Source of the DNA: Verrucomicrobiales bacterium
GTDB lineage: Bacteria > Verrucomicrobiota > Verrucomicrobiia > Limisphaerales > F1-80-MAGS106
Direction: 5' to 3'
DNA: 38,064 nt
Assembly: GCA_005805305.1 (NCBI GenBank)
Contig: SYMW01000249.1
Coordinates: forward strand, 1-38,064
Within the stretch, counting starts at the first letter, position 1. Each line of letters starts with the position of its first letter. The notes below the pieces were generated by a model that saw nothing but the letters and a program-made list of their open reading frames with translations, did no database searches and had not been told where the DNA came from. The translations under genes and the position numbers were made by a program. Shown in pieces: positions 26,160-34,133 of this stretch.

Positions 26160-28366
26160 TACTTCCGCAAGTAGAGGCGGTTGGCATACTCCTGGACCAT
26201 CCGCCAAGTGTTGAATTGCGGCACCAAAGTCGCCATCGCCCGCCGAACCTTCTGCAGCCATTGGCGAGGCAAGCCGCTGGCGTCACGACTGTAGAAACAT
26301 GGAATCACTTCCTCAGTGAGCACCGTGAACAGGTTTTGGGCGTCGACCTTGTCCTGCTCCTCGACGGAGTCCGGGTGCGAGTCGCCGCCGATGGCAAACC
26401 CATTGGTGCCGTCGTAACCCTCGCGCCACCAGCCGTCTAAAATGCTCAAGTTGAGGCATCCATGGCACCCCGCCTTCATCCCGGACGTTCCCGAAGCTTC
26501 CAGGGGTCTCCGGGGGTTGTTCAGCCAAACGTCGCAGCCCGCGACCATCTGCCTGGCGACATGAATGTCGTAATTTTCGATGAACACCAAATGGCCGAGC
26601 AGGTCGCTGTATTTGCTCAAATGGACGATCTTTTGGATGAATCGCTTTCCTTCGTCGTCTCGGGGATGGGCTTTACCCGCGAAGATGAATTGCACGGGTC
26701 GTTGCTTGTCTTTGGCGATTTCCACGATGCTGTTGAGTTCGTGAAAAATGAGGGGCGCCCGCTTGTAGGTCGCGAACCGCCTGGCGAATCCGATCGTGAG
26801 GGCGTCGGGGTTCAACAGTTGATCGAATGTGATGAAATCTCTCTGGGTCAGCCGCTGGCCTTGGAGAAGCAGCCGGCGGCGGCTGAACTCGATGAGTTCG
26901 CGCCGCAAACGGTAGCGCAGGGCCCAAAGTTCCTCGTCGCTGACAAAAGTGGGATCGAGCATACGCTTCCAGAACTCCGGTGAATTGAGCTCCGCATCCC
27001 AGTTTGTGGCTGGCTTCTGCCGCCAGAACGCCGTGCTTTCTCCGCCTCCAAGCGAGACGACCTCGGCTTCCTGGCTGGAGCCAAGCTTCCGCCTCCAAAA
27101 TCGACGCACCGGCCCTTTCATCCATCCTAAGACATGGATCCCGTTCGTGATATGACCGATGGGAACCTCTTTCACGCTCTTTCCCGGGTAGAGGCAAGCC
27201 CACATTTCACGGCTCACAGCGCCATGCAATTCGCTGACTCCGTTGGCCGCTCTGGAACATTTCAACGCCAGCACGGTCATGCAAAATGGTTCCGCCAGGT
27301 TTGACGGGTTCACTCGGCCTAGCGCCATGAACTCCTCATGGGACAGTTTCAATTGGGATTTGAACTTTGGCGCGACATAGTCGATCAGCTCGCCGCTGAA
27401 CCGGTCATGCCCCGCCTCCACCGGAGTGTGGGTGGTGAACAAACATTGCTGGCGGGTTTCCTGGAAAGCTTGAGCGAACCCTTTGCCCTCCGCCATTTTC
27501 TCGCGCGTCAGTTCGAGGGTCAAGAACGCCGCGTGCCCTTCGTTCATGTGGAAGACCGAGGGCTGGCAGCCCAAGGCGCGAAGCAGCCTGACCCCGCCCA
27601 CCCCAAGCAGTATTTCCTGCATGATCCGTGTGGTGCTGTCACCCCCGTAAACCCTCAGGGTCAGATCGCGGTGATGCGGTTCATTCTCCTCTAGATTGGT
27701 GTCGAGGAGATAGATGGGGCAACGGCCCACATTCACCCTCCAAGCCCGAAAGGCTACCTGGCTCATGGCCATCCGGACGGTGCAGATCACCGGATCGCCC
27801 TTGCTATTGAGCACAGGTTCCATGGGCAGATTCTTCGGATTCAGCAGGGTGTAATACTCCGATTGCCAGTTGTCCTGGTTGATCGTTTGCTGGAAGTAGC
27901 CTTCTCGGTAAAACAGGCTGATCCCCACGAATCCAAGCCCCAAATCGCTCGCCGATTTCGCGTGGTCTCCGGCCAGCACTCCCAGGCCCCCCGCGGCGAT
28001 CGGCAGGGTTTCATGAAAGCCGAACTCCGCGCTGAAATACGCGACGGGAGCTTCCAACAACTCGGGCGCGTTCTGCCTCCCCCAGGTGTTGGGATCTTTC
28101 ATGTACGAGTCGAAGGAGGTCAAAACGCCATGGACGCGGCTCGCAAACTCGGGGTCCTGCAGCCGGACGCGCAGTTCGTAGTCGGAGACTTCGTGCAGCA
28201 CCGCCATGGCGTTGTGATAGAGGTTCTGCCATCCCCTCGGGGAAAGTTCATGGAATATTTCCTGGGATTCCTGATGCCAGGTCCACCAAAGGTTTCGAGC
28301 CAGGCGGCTCAGGTCGTTGATCAAATCCGTGATCTCGCTCGCTGACAGTGGTTTGTTGTTGCTCAT
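26159..28366 (-). CDS. glgP: Alpha-glucan phosphorylase (short GT35 type)
   Basis: A 735-residue GT35 phosphorylase of the short, Thermotoga-type class. It releases glucose-1-phosphate from glycogen or maltodextrin using PLP. N-terminal LARNLWWTWHQES and AYFSAEFGFHETLPIAAGGLGVLAGDH (split by the fold) are class signatures. The PLP-binding segment EASGTSGMKA at 623-632 contains the Schiff-base Lys631. IGFARRFATYKRAPL and the glucan-site region are also present. The start was placed at 28366 rather than the longer frame to 28489, because family members begin with this short helix and the extension is Cys/Pro-rich. It is first of the glgP-rlmN-hisH group and is divergent from the S9 peptidase gene. 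Confidence 0.95.
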   Translation of the reverse strand: MSNNKPLSASEITDLINDLSRLARNLWWTWHQESQEIFHELSPRGWQNLYHNAMAVLHEVSDYELRVRLQDPEFASRVHGVLTSFDSYMKDPNTWGRQNAPELLEAPVAYFSAEFGFHETLPIAAGGLGVLAGDHAKSASDLGLGFVGISLFYREGYFQQTINQDNWQSEYYTLLNPKNLPMEPVLNSKGDPVICTVRMAMSQVAFRAWRVNVGRCPIYLLDTNLEENEPHHRDLTLRVYGGDSTTRIMQEILLGVGGVRLLRALGCQPSVFHMNEGHAAFLTLELTREKMAEGKGFAQAFQETRQQCLFTTHTPVEAGHDRFSGELIDYVAPKFKSQLKLSHEEFMALGRVNPSNLAEPFCMTVLALKCSRAANGVSELHGAVSREMWACLYPGKSVKEVPIGHITNGIHVLGWMKGPVRRFWRRKLGSSQEAEVVSLGGGESTAFWRQKPATNWDAELNSPEFWKRMLDPTFVSDEELWALRYRLRRELIEFSRRRLLLQGQRLTQRDFITFDQLLNPDALTIGFARRFATYKRAPLIFHELNSIVEIAKDKQRPVQFIFAGKAHPRDDEGKRFIQKIVHLSKYSDLLGHLVFIENYDIHVARQMVAGCDVWLNNPRRPLEASGTSGMKAGCHGCLNLSILDGWWREGYDGTNGFAIGGDSHPDSVEEQDKVDAQNLFTVLTEEVIPCFYSRDASGLPRQWLQKVRRAMATLVPQFNTWRMVQEYANRLYLRK

Positions 28367-28689
28367 CTCGTCTAGGGAACACAGGCCGATCGTAATCGAG
28401 CTGGAACCCGGGCAAACGCTAAACACTCCACGGACTCGCAGCAAACAAAAACAAGGTGGCGGCCGCCAGCCACTTTGCCCAGCATTCAAAACCCGGCATG
28501 GAGAATCAACATCGCAACGGAAGGGGGGAGTGGAACTTTGGCTTTGGAGGCTGCGGGACAGCCCTTGGCAGCCGAGCCATTGTTCACCTAAAGAATCCGA
28601 CCCCTTTCGCTGTTGGGCGATGACGCGATTTCAAGTTTGAGCGCAATGCCCCCTGGAAACTCGTCTTTTGTCCTGCTATAACGATTCCC
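28367..28689. other. Divergent intergenic region between glgP and S9 peptidase
   Basis: About 320 bp carrying both promoters. Apart from the extended -10 candidate near 28674 on the plus strand, there is a stem formed by GGCTGC and GCAGCC around 28550-28575. No gene is supported. Confidence 0.4.
28674..28682 (+). promoter_or_regulatory. Candidate extended -10 promoter element
   Basis: TG-C-TATAAC matches an extended -10 at five of six core positions; the -35 region is poor. Transcription would start near 28690, at the first possible ATG of the peptidase. If this promoter is used, either the mRNA is leaderless or translation starts at the in-frame ATG at 28735. Confidence 0.35.
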
Positions 28690-30780
28690 ATGCGATCCCA
28701 AGTGCGATTTTCTGACACCTGCTCAATTCCTCGAATGATTTTTATCGTGATGGCCGTCCTGATCATTCCATTGGAAGGAGCGGCCCCATCGAAACAGGTG
28801 ATGACGGAGGTGGATGTGGCCGCCATGAAGTCAGTCACGGCTGCCGAGATTTCGCCGGACGGAAAACGCGTGGCGTATTTAGTCGCCACGCCGCGCAAAC
28901 CTGGGGTCGATGACGACGGAGAAGCCTGGAGTGAACTTTGGGTTTTGGACCTGCCTCAAGGCGCACCTCGCCCTTTTGTTGTGGGAAAAGTGGAGGTCAA
29001 CGCCCTCCAATGGACCCCGGACAGCAAGACTCTGGCGTTTCTATCCAAGCGAACGGGCGACAAGTTCACTGCTCTCTATTTGATTCCTGCGGATGGGGGA
29101 GAGGCCAGAAGAGCGCTCTCCATGGGAGCCAATATCAGCGCTTACACTATCTCCCCCCGAGGTGACTCCGTGGCCGTCATCGCCCAGGAACCGGAGCCGG
29201 ACAGCGACAAACAACTCAAGGATAAGGGATTCAAGCAGGAGATCTACGAAGAAGATTGGAAACCCTCGCGGGTTTGGCTCGCCTCCCTGGATCACGCCAC
29301 TCCCAACCCAAGAAAACTTGACCTCGAGGGCGCCGCTACCGCGGTTCAATTCGCTCCTTCCGGGGACCGCTTGGCGGTGGCGATCGCGCCCACGGTCTTG
29401 GTCGATGATGTGATGATGCGAAGTCAAATTCAAGTGATCGCGGCCAGTGACGGCACCAGGGAGGCCGCCTTCGCCACGCCAGGCAAGCTGGGCGGATTTC
29501 AGTGGAGCCCGGACTCCAAATGGATCGCGTTTATGGCTGGCGCGGACGCCCATGATCCCTGGGCGGGCCGCCTCATGCTGGGGGATGCGCGAGACGGGAA
29601 ATATCGGCATTGGCTCCCGCCGCTCGAAGAATCAGACGCCGTCGCCTTGGCCTGGCAAAAGAATGATTCCCTTCTATTCATCCGCGCACGTTCCACGGGA
29701 ACCGAGCTTTCGCTTGTTGCCATCAACGGTCGGAAGGAGAGCGCACCGATGTTCAAGGAGAGCCCCCTCATCCTGACGGCGCTCAGTGTGTCAAAGGACG
29801 GGCGACACGCCGCATTGCTTGCGCACACCCCCTCGCATCCCGCCGAACTCTTCACCTGGAAGCAGGGAGATCAGGCCCCGCTACGGCGGACCTTCAGCAA
29901 TCCGCAGTTCGCCGCGCTGCGCTTGGCAAAGCAGGAAGTCGTTGCGGTTCGCGCTCGTGACGGGGTCGAATTGGAGGGGATTCTGTTGCGCCCGTTGGAC
30001 CCAAAGCCCGGCCAGCCGCATCCGTTGATTCTTTCGGTGCACGGCGGGCCTGAATCCCATGTGAGCCATGGGTGGTTGACAAGTTATTCTCTTCCCGGAC
30101 AAGTTGCTGCGGCAAAAGGGTTTGCCGTGTTTTATCCGAATTATCGTGGCAGCACGGGAAAAGGAGTCGCCTTCTCCAAACTCGGCCAGGGTGATGCCGC
30201 GGGGAAGGAATTCGATGACCTCATCGACAGCGTGGATCATCTTGTCAAAATGGGCGTGGCGGATGCTCGCAAGGTTGGTGTCACTGGTGGTTCGTATGGA
30301 GGCTATGCGACGGCGTGGTGCGCGACCCGTTATTCCGAGCGATTCGCCGCCGGTGTGATGTTCGTGGGCATCAGCGACAAGATTTCGAAGGTTGGCACTA
30401 CGGATATTCCGAACGAGGAATTCTTGGTGCATTCCCTCAAGCGCCCTTGGGACGATTGGAATTTCTTGTTGGAGCGGAGCCCCATCCGGCACACTGAGAA
30501 GGCGCGAACGCCTTTGCTCATACTGCACGGCAAGGAGGATCCGCGTGTGAATCCGGGTCAGTCGCGCGAATTGTTCCGCCACTTAAAAATGCGCGGCAAA
30601 GCGCCCGTCAGGCTCGTGCTTTATCCTGGAGAAGGCCACGGGAACAAGAAGGCCGCCGCGAAGCTCGATTATAATCTGCGGATGATGCAATGGTTCTCGC
30701 ATTACTTACAGGGTGCCTCCGCGGATAAACCCAACATGGAATTGGACTATCCCACCAAACCCGCTTCTAAAGCGGAATAA
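28690..30780 (+). CDS. S9 family (prolyl oligopeptidase) peptidase, secreted
   Basis: A 696-residue serine peptidase of family S9, which cuts short peptides after proline or acyl residues. A signal peptide is seen (core MIFIVMAVLIIP, residues 16-27, cleavage near EGAA). The middle is a beta-propeller with WD/TolB-like blades (ISPDGKRVAYLV, WSPDSKWIAFM) that gate access to the C-terminal alpha/beta hydrolase. The catalytic triad is Ser535 (GGSYGGY), Asp617 (GKEDPRVNP) and His650 (PGEGHGN). The start may be 28690 or the ATG at 28735, which begins directly at the hydrophobic core; neither has a Shine-Dalgarno. It appears to be monocistronic and converges with the accessory region. Confidence 0.94.
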   Translation: MRSQVRFSDTCSIPRMIFIVMAVLIIPLEGAAPSKQVMTEVDVAAMKSVTAAEISPDGKRVAYLVATPRKPGVDDDGEAWSELWVLDLPQGAPRPFVVGKVEVNALQWTPDSKTLAFLSKRTGDKFTALYLIPADGGEARRALSMGANISAYTISPRGDSVAVIAQEPEPDSDKQLKDKGFKQEIYEEDWKPSRVWLASLDHATPNPRKLDLEGAATAVQFAPSGDRLAVAIAPTVLVDDVMMRSQIQVIAASDGTREAAFATPGKLGGFQWSPDSKWIAFMAGADAHDPWAGRLMLGDARDGKYRHWLPPLEESDAVALAWQKNDSLLFIRARSTGTELSLVAINGRKESAPMFKESPLILTALSVSKDGRHAALLAHTPSHPAELFTWKQGDQAPLRRTFSNPQFAALRLAKQEVVAVRARDGVELEGILLRPLDPKPGQPHPLILSVHGGPESHVSHGWLTSYSLPGQVAAAKGFAVFYPNYRGSTGKGVAFSKLGQGDAAGKEFDDLIDSVDHLVKMGVADARKVGVTGGSYGGYATAWCATRYSERFAAGVMFVGISDKISKVGTTDIPNEEFLVHSLKRPWDDWNFLLERSPIRHTEKARTPLLILHGKEDPRVNPGQSRELFRHLKMRGKAPVRLVLYPGEGHGNKKAAAKLDYNLRMMQWFSHYLQGASADKPNMELDYPTKPASKAE

Positions 30781-30826
30781 GATCGAAGTGAACGGATCCT
30801 GAAGCTGAGGGGAGCTGTCTTCGATC
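30781..30826. repeat. Nested inverted repeat after S9 peptidase, possible terminator
   Basis: GATCGAAG (30781-30788) and CTTCGATC (30819-30826) are perfect inverted copies; within the loop AGCT-gagggg-AGCT gives a second small stem. It begins right at the peptidase stop codon. No T-run follows, so termination without help is uncertain. Confidence 0.4.
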
Positions 30827-30932
30827 ATCGAGCCGCGATCGTCGGGCGTCGGGCGCCGACTGCTTTCAACCTAAGAATCAAAAATCCGACCGCGACCAAG
30901 GCCGCGGCACCCAGCGTGCTGGCCTCTGGCAT
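30825..30932 (-). pseudogene. Orphan PEP-CTERM sorting tail (35 aa)
   Basis: The minus strand reads MPEASTLGAAALVAVGF followed by LILRLKAVGARRP and a TGA. This has the layout of a PEP-CTERM exosortase signal: P-E-x-S-T, a ~17-residue hydrophobic helix, then a basic end with Arg-Arg. In frame, upstream codons read VEAFAQGRSER before a stop at 30966, so no exported protein is attached. No signal peptide or longer partner frame exists between here and the Doc gene at 31086. The simplest reading is the 3' remnant of a deleted PEP-CTERM gene. A small free-standing peptide is possible but has no supporting start signal. Confidence 0.72.
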
Positions 30933-30946
30933 ACGCTCTGACCTCC

Positions 30947-30998
30947 CTTGTGCGAAAGCTTCAACTCACTTAAAGCATGAAGCCTTCTTTCCCACAAG
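30947..30998. repeat. Imperfect inverted repeat upstream of the PEP-CTERM tail
   Basis: CTTGTGCGAAAGCTTCA (30947-30963) pairs with TGAAGC...TTTCCCACAAG (30978-30998) across 14 bases, with one 4-base bulge and one mismatch. It lies just where the PEP-CTERM frame is broken, between that remnant and the Doc stop. Confidence 0.5.
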
Positions 30999-31085
30999 AC
31001 ACTCCCAGCCCTTCCGCCTAGTGGAAGAAAATCGAAGCGCTGGTATTGTCGCGACTGGCTGTCCTGACTTGGAAGCGGCATCGCT

Positions 31086-31487
31086 TCAACCAACAGCCGC
31101 TTCCACCCTCTTGGATTCCTGCTTGAGCCAGGCCGAAAACGCTTCCTGGTTCATCTCGCCCGACGCCAACTCTTGAGTCGCTATCACAGCGCTTCCTTCG
31201 CTGGCGGATAACCGATGGCCATTCTTGCCCAAGAATGTGTATGCGGCCATCAAAGCAGTGCGTTTGTTGCCATCAAGAAACGGGTGGTTTTTCGCAATGC
31301 CGAAAGCGTACGCGGCCGCCTTGTCAAACAGGCTCGGTTTCTCATAGGAAAACAAATTCTGAGGTCGGTCTAATGCCGACCGCAGAAGACCAGCATCACG
31401 CACCCCGGCCAATCCGCCGTGCTCGGCCAAAAGTCGCTCTTGGATGGCCATCACCTGCGCTTCGGAGAGCCAGCGCAGCTGCTTCAT
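31086..31487 (-). CDS. doc: Death-on-curing (Doc) family toxin, Fic fold
   Basis: A 133-residue toxin of the Doc family of Fic-fold proteins. In phage P1 Doc phosphorylates elongation factor Tu and stops translation. The motif HPFLDGNKR at residues 68-76 carries the catalytic His68 and the phosphate-binding region typical of Doc (GNKR rather than the GNGR of AMP-adding Fic enzymes). The flanking segment LRSALDRPQNLFSYE is also a family signature. The ATG overlaps the stop of the antitoxin gene by 4 bp (31484-31487), so toxin synthesis should depend on antitoxin translation. It looks complete and active. Confidence 0.94.
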   Translation of the reverse strand: MKQLRWLSEAQVMAIQERLLAEHGGLAGVRDAGLLRSALDRPQNLFSYEKPSLFDKAAAYAFGIAKNHPFLDGNKRTALMAAYTFLGKNGHRLSASEGSAVIATQELASGEMNQEAFSAWLKQESKRVEAAVG

Positions 31488-31714
31488 TTGGCAAGCTCCC
31501 GCAGAGCATTCCGGTAACGGCTCATGCCCTCTTCGGCAATCGCCATCGTCTCGGCAAACTCAGGGTCGCTTGCGGTCAGCCGAAATGCACCGTCCGGCGT
31601 TTCAGTCAGGTAGAGCGTATCGCCTTCTTTGGCATTCAAGCGGGCGAGCGCCTCTTTCGGGATGACCGTTCCAACGGAGTTCCCGAGCTGTCTCAACTTC
31701 AATCCAAGAACCAT
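31484..31714 (-). CDS. AbrB/MazE-type antitoxin
   Basis: A 76-residue protein with an N-terminal swapped-hairpin AbrB/MazE/SpoVT DNA-binding domain (LKLRQLGNSVGTVIPKEAL, then KEGDTLYLTETPDG). The acidic C-terminal stretch would bind and neutralise Doc. The start at 31714 has a good GGAG 8 bases upstream and a strong promoter just beyond; longer frames to 31810 would cross that promoter. As in other type II systems the antitoxin comes first and probably represses its own promoter. The classic Doc partner is Phd, so this is an alternative pairing. Confidence 0.92.
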   Translation of the reverse strand: MVLGLKLRQLGNSVGTVIPKEALARLNAKEGDTLYLTETPDGAFRLTASDPEFAETMAIAEEGMSRYRNALRELAK

Positions 31715-31770
31715 AAGTGCTCCATTTTTAGTGATACTCAAGTTATAACACGACTCGGGATGGATTTCAA
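31715..31770 (-). promoter_or_regulatory. Strong sigma-70-type promoter of the antitoxin-doc operon
   Basis: On the minus strand TTGAAA (31765-31770) and TATAAC (31742-31747) are spaced by exactly 17 bp and each matches consensus at five of six positions. Transcription should begin near 31735, leaving a ~20-nt leader with GGAG before the ATG at 31714. An imperfect inverted repeat (GTGATA...TATAACAC on the plus strand) overlaps the -10 and is a plausible antitoxin operator. Confidence 0.7.
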
Positions 31771-32048
31771 GCCGCCAAAGAAGCCTGAGATTTCGGTCGA
31801 GCGGATTCACTTAGGGATGCCGCTGACTTATTGTTGTGAAGTGGTTGGCTGTCCGCGAAAGAACGGTAGGTCGGAGCTACGCCGCTTGAAGGCCTCTTCG
31901 CTTTGGTGCTTTGCCGGACCCGCCGTTTCTGAGCTCGTGACCTCATCAGAGGCGTGTCCTTGCGGCAAGAGTGAGTAAGGGTGAGGAACGCGGTGGGTTT
32001 GGACGGCCGCCGGATGTTTTTGCCACCTGAAGAACCGACTTTGGAACT
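31771..32048. other. Region between antitoxin promoter and IS66 fragment
   Basis: About 280 bp with no supported gene. It probably includes the former 3' flank of the IS66 transposase gene. I could not identify a terminal inverted repeat or target duplication. Open frames crossing it on the minus strand are out-of-frame continuations of the transposase remnant. Confidence 0.4.
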
Positions 32049-32645
32049 TCAGGGTGAGAGGGCGGAGGGTTCTGGGAGGGCGGACTGAAAGTTCCATGGC
32101 ATCCACGCAGCCGGATCGGCTTTGGCGCGGCCACGGCCATCATATAGTGGAATGGATTGACCGCGTTGGCGCCACAAGTCTGCACCAGACTCATGAACAA
32201 ATCTCCCACATGGGCTCCTCGCTGGGTTCGGTAGAAGAGGCTGTTTTTGCGATGGAGGATCGCCATCTTGAGGATTCTCTCCGCTTGGCTGTTGTCGATG
32301 CGTGCTCCCGGCACTCGCAAGAACTGGGTCAGCTCGGTCCACCGGGCCTGCATATACGCGATGGCTCCTCCCAAGCCTGAGTTGGGCTCGACCTTTTTGC
32401 CGTCGATCAGCTCGGTAAACCAGGCGCGAAGTTCTTCCATCACCGGTTGGCTGTGAGTTTGGTGAACTCCAAGACGTTGCTCCGCGCTGAGTCCGGCTGC
32501 CTCGGCTTGTGCTTCCACCCGGTAAATAGCCGAGAAGCTTTCCACCACTTTGCGACATTGCTCGGGGAAGGAGGCTTCCAGTTCCACGAATCCGCGTCTG
32601 GCGTGGACATTACACTGACAGTCCACCGTCACGTGCCCCTTCTCC
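32049..32645 (-). mobile_element. IS66-family transposase (TnpC), C-terminal fragment with frameshift
   Basis: The minus strand codes the last third of an IS66 transposase. Seen are NVHARRGFVELEASFPEQC, LSAEQRLGVHQTHSQPVMEE, PNSGLGGAIAYMQARWTEL, the active-site segment PGARIDNSQAERILK, and HRKNSLFYRTQRGAHVGDLF. The N-terminal two thirds are missing. Near 32130 a one-base change moves the frame: before it the protein reads NPFHYMMAVA, and the expected ending DPAAWMPWNFQSALP continues in the next frame to a stop at 32049. No accessory IS66 genes (TnpA, TnpB) or element ends are seen, so this is a dead remnant. Its 5' end is fused to a dehydrogenase pseudogene. Confidence 0.9.
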
Positions 32646-33827
32646 AACTTGAGGCCGAGGGGGTCGGCAGGCGATGCCCCGTCCCGGCGGCTGATGCGGT
32701 AAATGACCCCCTTGATCTACGGCTTCGCGATTTTGGAATGGGGACAGCCCCAGCTCAACCATCCGCCGGTGTCCAGCAGCAACAAGCTTCCGTCGGCGTC
32801 TTCCATGACATCCGCCGGATGAAAATCGTGACTGGTTGAGGCGACGAAATCCTGCTCCTCCGTCACGAAGGTCGCGCCCGTTGGCTTCAGCCGCGCTTGA
32901 ACCAACTTATGCGTGTTGAATTGGCAAGCGAACAGGGTGTTTTCGTACTCTCGGCCGAATTGCCTTCCGCGATAACGGACAAAGCCGGCAGGTGCCACCT
33001 GACCCCACCGGCTCTTGGCCGGAAGCCGGTAGCCACTTTCGGGAAGCCGCGAATCCGCATAGACCTTTTGGGTCAAACCTCCGCGAACCCAGTGAACCAG
33101 CGCGTCATGGCGCCCACCGAAACTGTCGAAGATCGCGCAGGCCGAAAGCATTTCTCCCGCCTCCGTAAAGACAATGTCCACTGGATTAATCCCTCCGAGT
33201 CCCTCGATTTGGACGTCGTTTCTGTTCGGCCAACAGGAAAAAAACTCCCGCCGCCCGGCTTCATCCCGTGCGGCTGCCGTCGGCGCCAACCAAATCGTAC
33301 CCAAAGTGGCCGCCTGAAAAGTAGAGGCGCCCGTTCGGCCCCAGGTAAGGTCCGTGCTGGTTAGCGCGGCCGTCGAACTCCATCTCGCCGATAATCTTTT
33401 CGCGCTTGTCAGCGACGCCATCCCCGTCGAGGTCCTCCAGCCTCCAAAGATACGGTGCGGAAATAATATAAAGCGCTCCGTTGTGCCAGAGGCCGCCTTC
33501 GGGCATCGTCATCTTGTCGGCGAAGATCGTGCTCTTGTCATACTTCCCGTCGCCATCCACGTCCTCAAGCCGACGAACGAACCGCGGCAATTCCCCCAGA
33601 TACTCCTCTTTCTTGGTCAGATTGCGCCCGTCGCTTGCCGCCACATAAAGCCGTCCCTTGTCGTCCAGGCACGCCATGAGGGGATACCCCACCAACGGAG
33701 GCGCAGCCGCCAGTTCGATGCGGAAATCGGGCGGCACCGTCAAGAGTGGAGGAACAAATGCCGTTGGGGCCGCGTCATCCGCCGCGTTCGCAGACGGCCC
33801 AGCGAGCAAGCAGCCCAGCAAGAGCAC
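32646..33827 (-). pseudogene. PVC-type membrane-bound dehydrogenase (NHL/sorbosone-dehydrogenase-like propeller), broken
   Basis: The 5' part reads as a secreted six-blade propeller of the PVC membrane-bound dehydrogenase family, with a GTG start at 33827, a signal with possible lipobox LLLGC, and then LTVPPDFRIELAAAPPLVG and DVDGDGKYDKSTIFADKMTMP. At about 33262 a one-base loss shifts the frame: GADGSRTG is followed in the next frame by DEAGRREFF, the normal continuation. The second part runs through GGINPVDIVFTEAGEML, GRQFGREYENTLFACQFNTH and DTGGWLSWGCPHSKIAKP to a TAG at 32717-32719. Beyond the TAG the same frame continues as IKGVIYRISRRDG and DPLGLKLE, then becomes IS66 transposase. The C-terminal haem domain is missing. 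One frameshift, one stop and one truncation make it non-functional. Confidence 0.88.
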
Positions 33828-34133
33828 TCGAAGGGTTTGACCGCAGTTGGGGTCATCCCGCGATATTGAAAGATTCCACCAGCTGTTTCAAGAGGATCAT
33901 CGAGTCACGCGGCACGGCAACCAGCTCCGTGTTCGCCTGCCCGCGAGGCCCTGGCCTCCATTCAAGGCGGCTGCCAGCGCGCCGGTCGTGGTCCCAAGAC
34001 GCGCCTCCTTGACGAGCCTGGAGGCCGCCTGCGGGTGTCATCTCAAAACCGCCCCACGCCTCGCCAACCCATGCGGCCAGGCCGATCACGGCGCTGCAAA
34101 GTTGAGGCAGACTGGGCGCGGCACGCAAGCGGC
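33828..34133. other. Intergenic region with an unrecognised 62-codon frame
   Basis: About 300 bp between the BNR gene and the dehydrogenase remnant. A minus-strand frame of 62 codons (33853-34041, ATG start) ends NTELVAVPRDSMILLKQLV and then a short tail. The last 30 residues look protein-like, and another frame upstream (KEARLGTTTGALAAALNGG) does too, so this may be the frameshifted end of a lost gene. No family is recognised. Confidence 0.35.

Noticed and set aside
33853-34041. 62-codon minus-strand frame after the BNR genes
   Set aside because: It may be the end of a lost gene, but no family is recognised and no start signal supports it, so it is only described as part of the gap.
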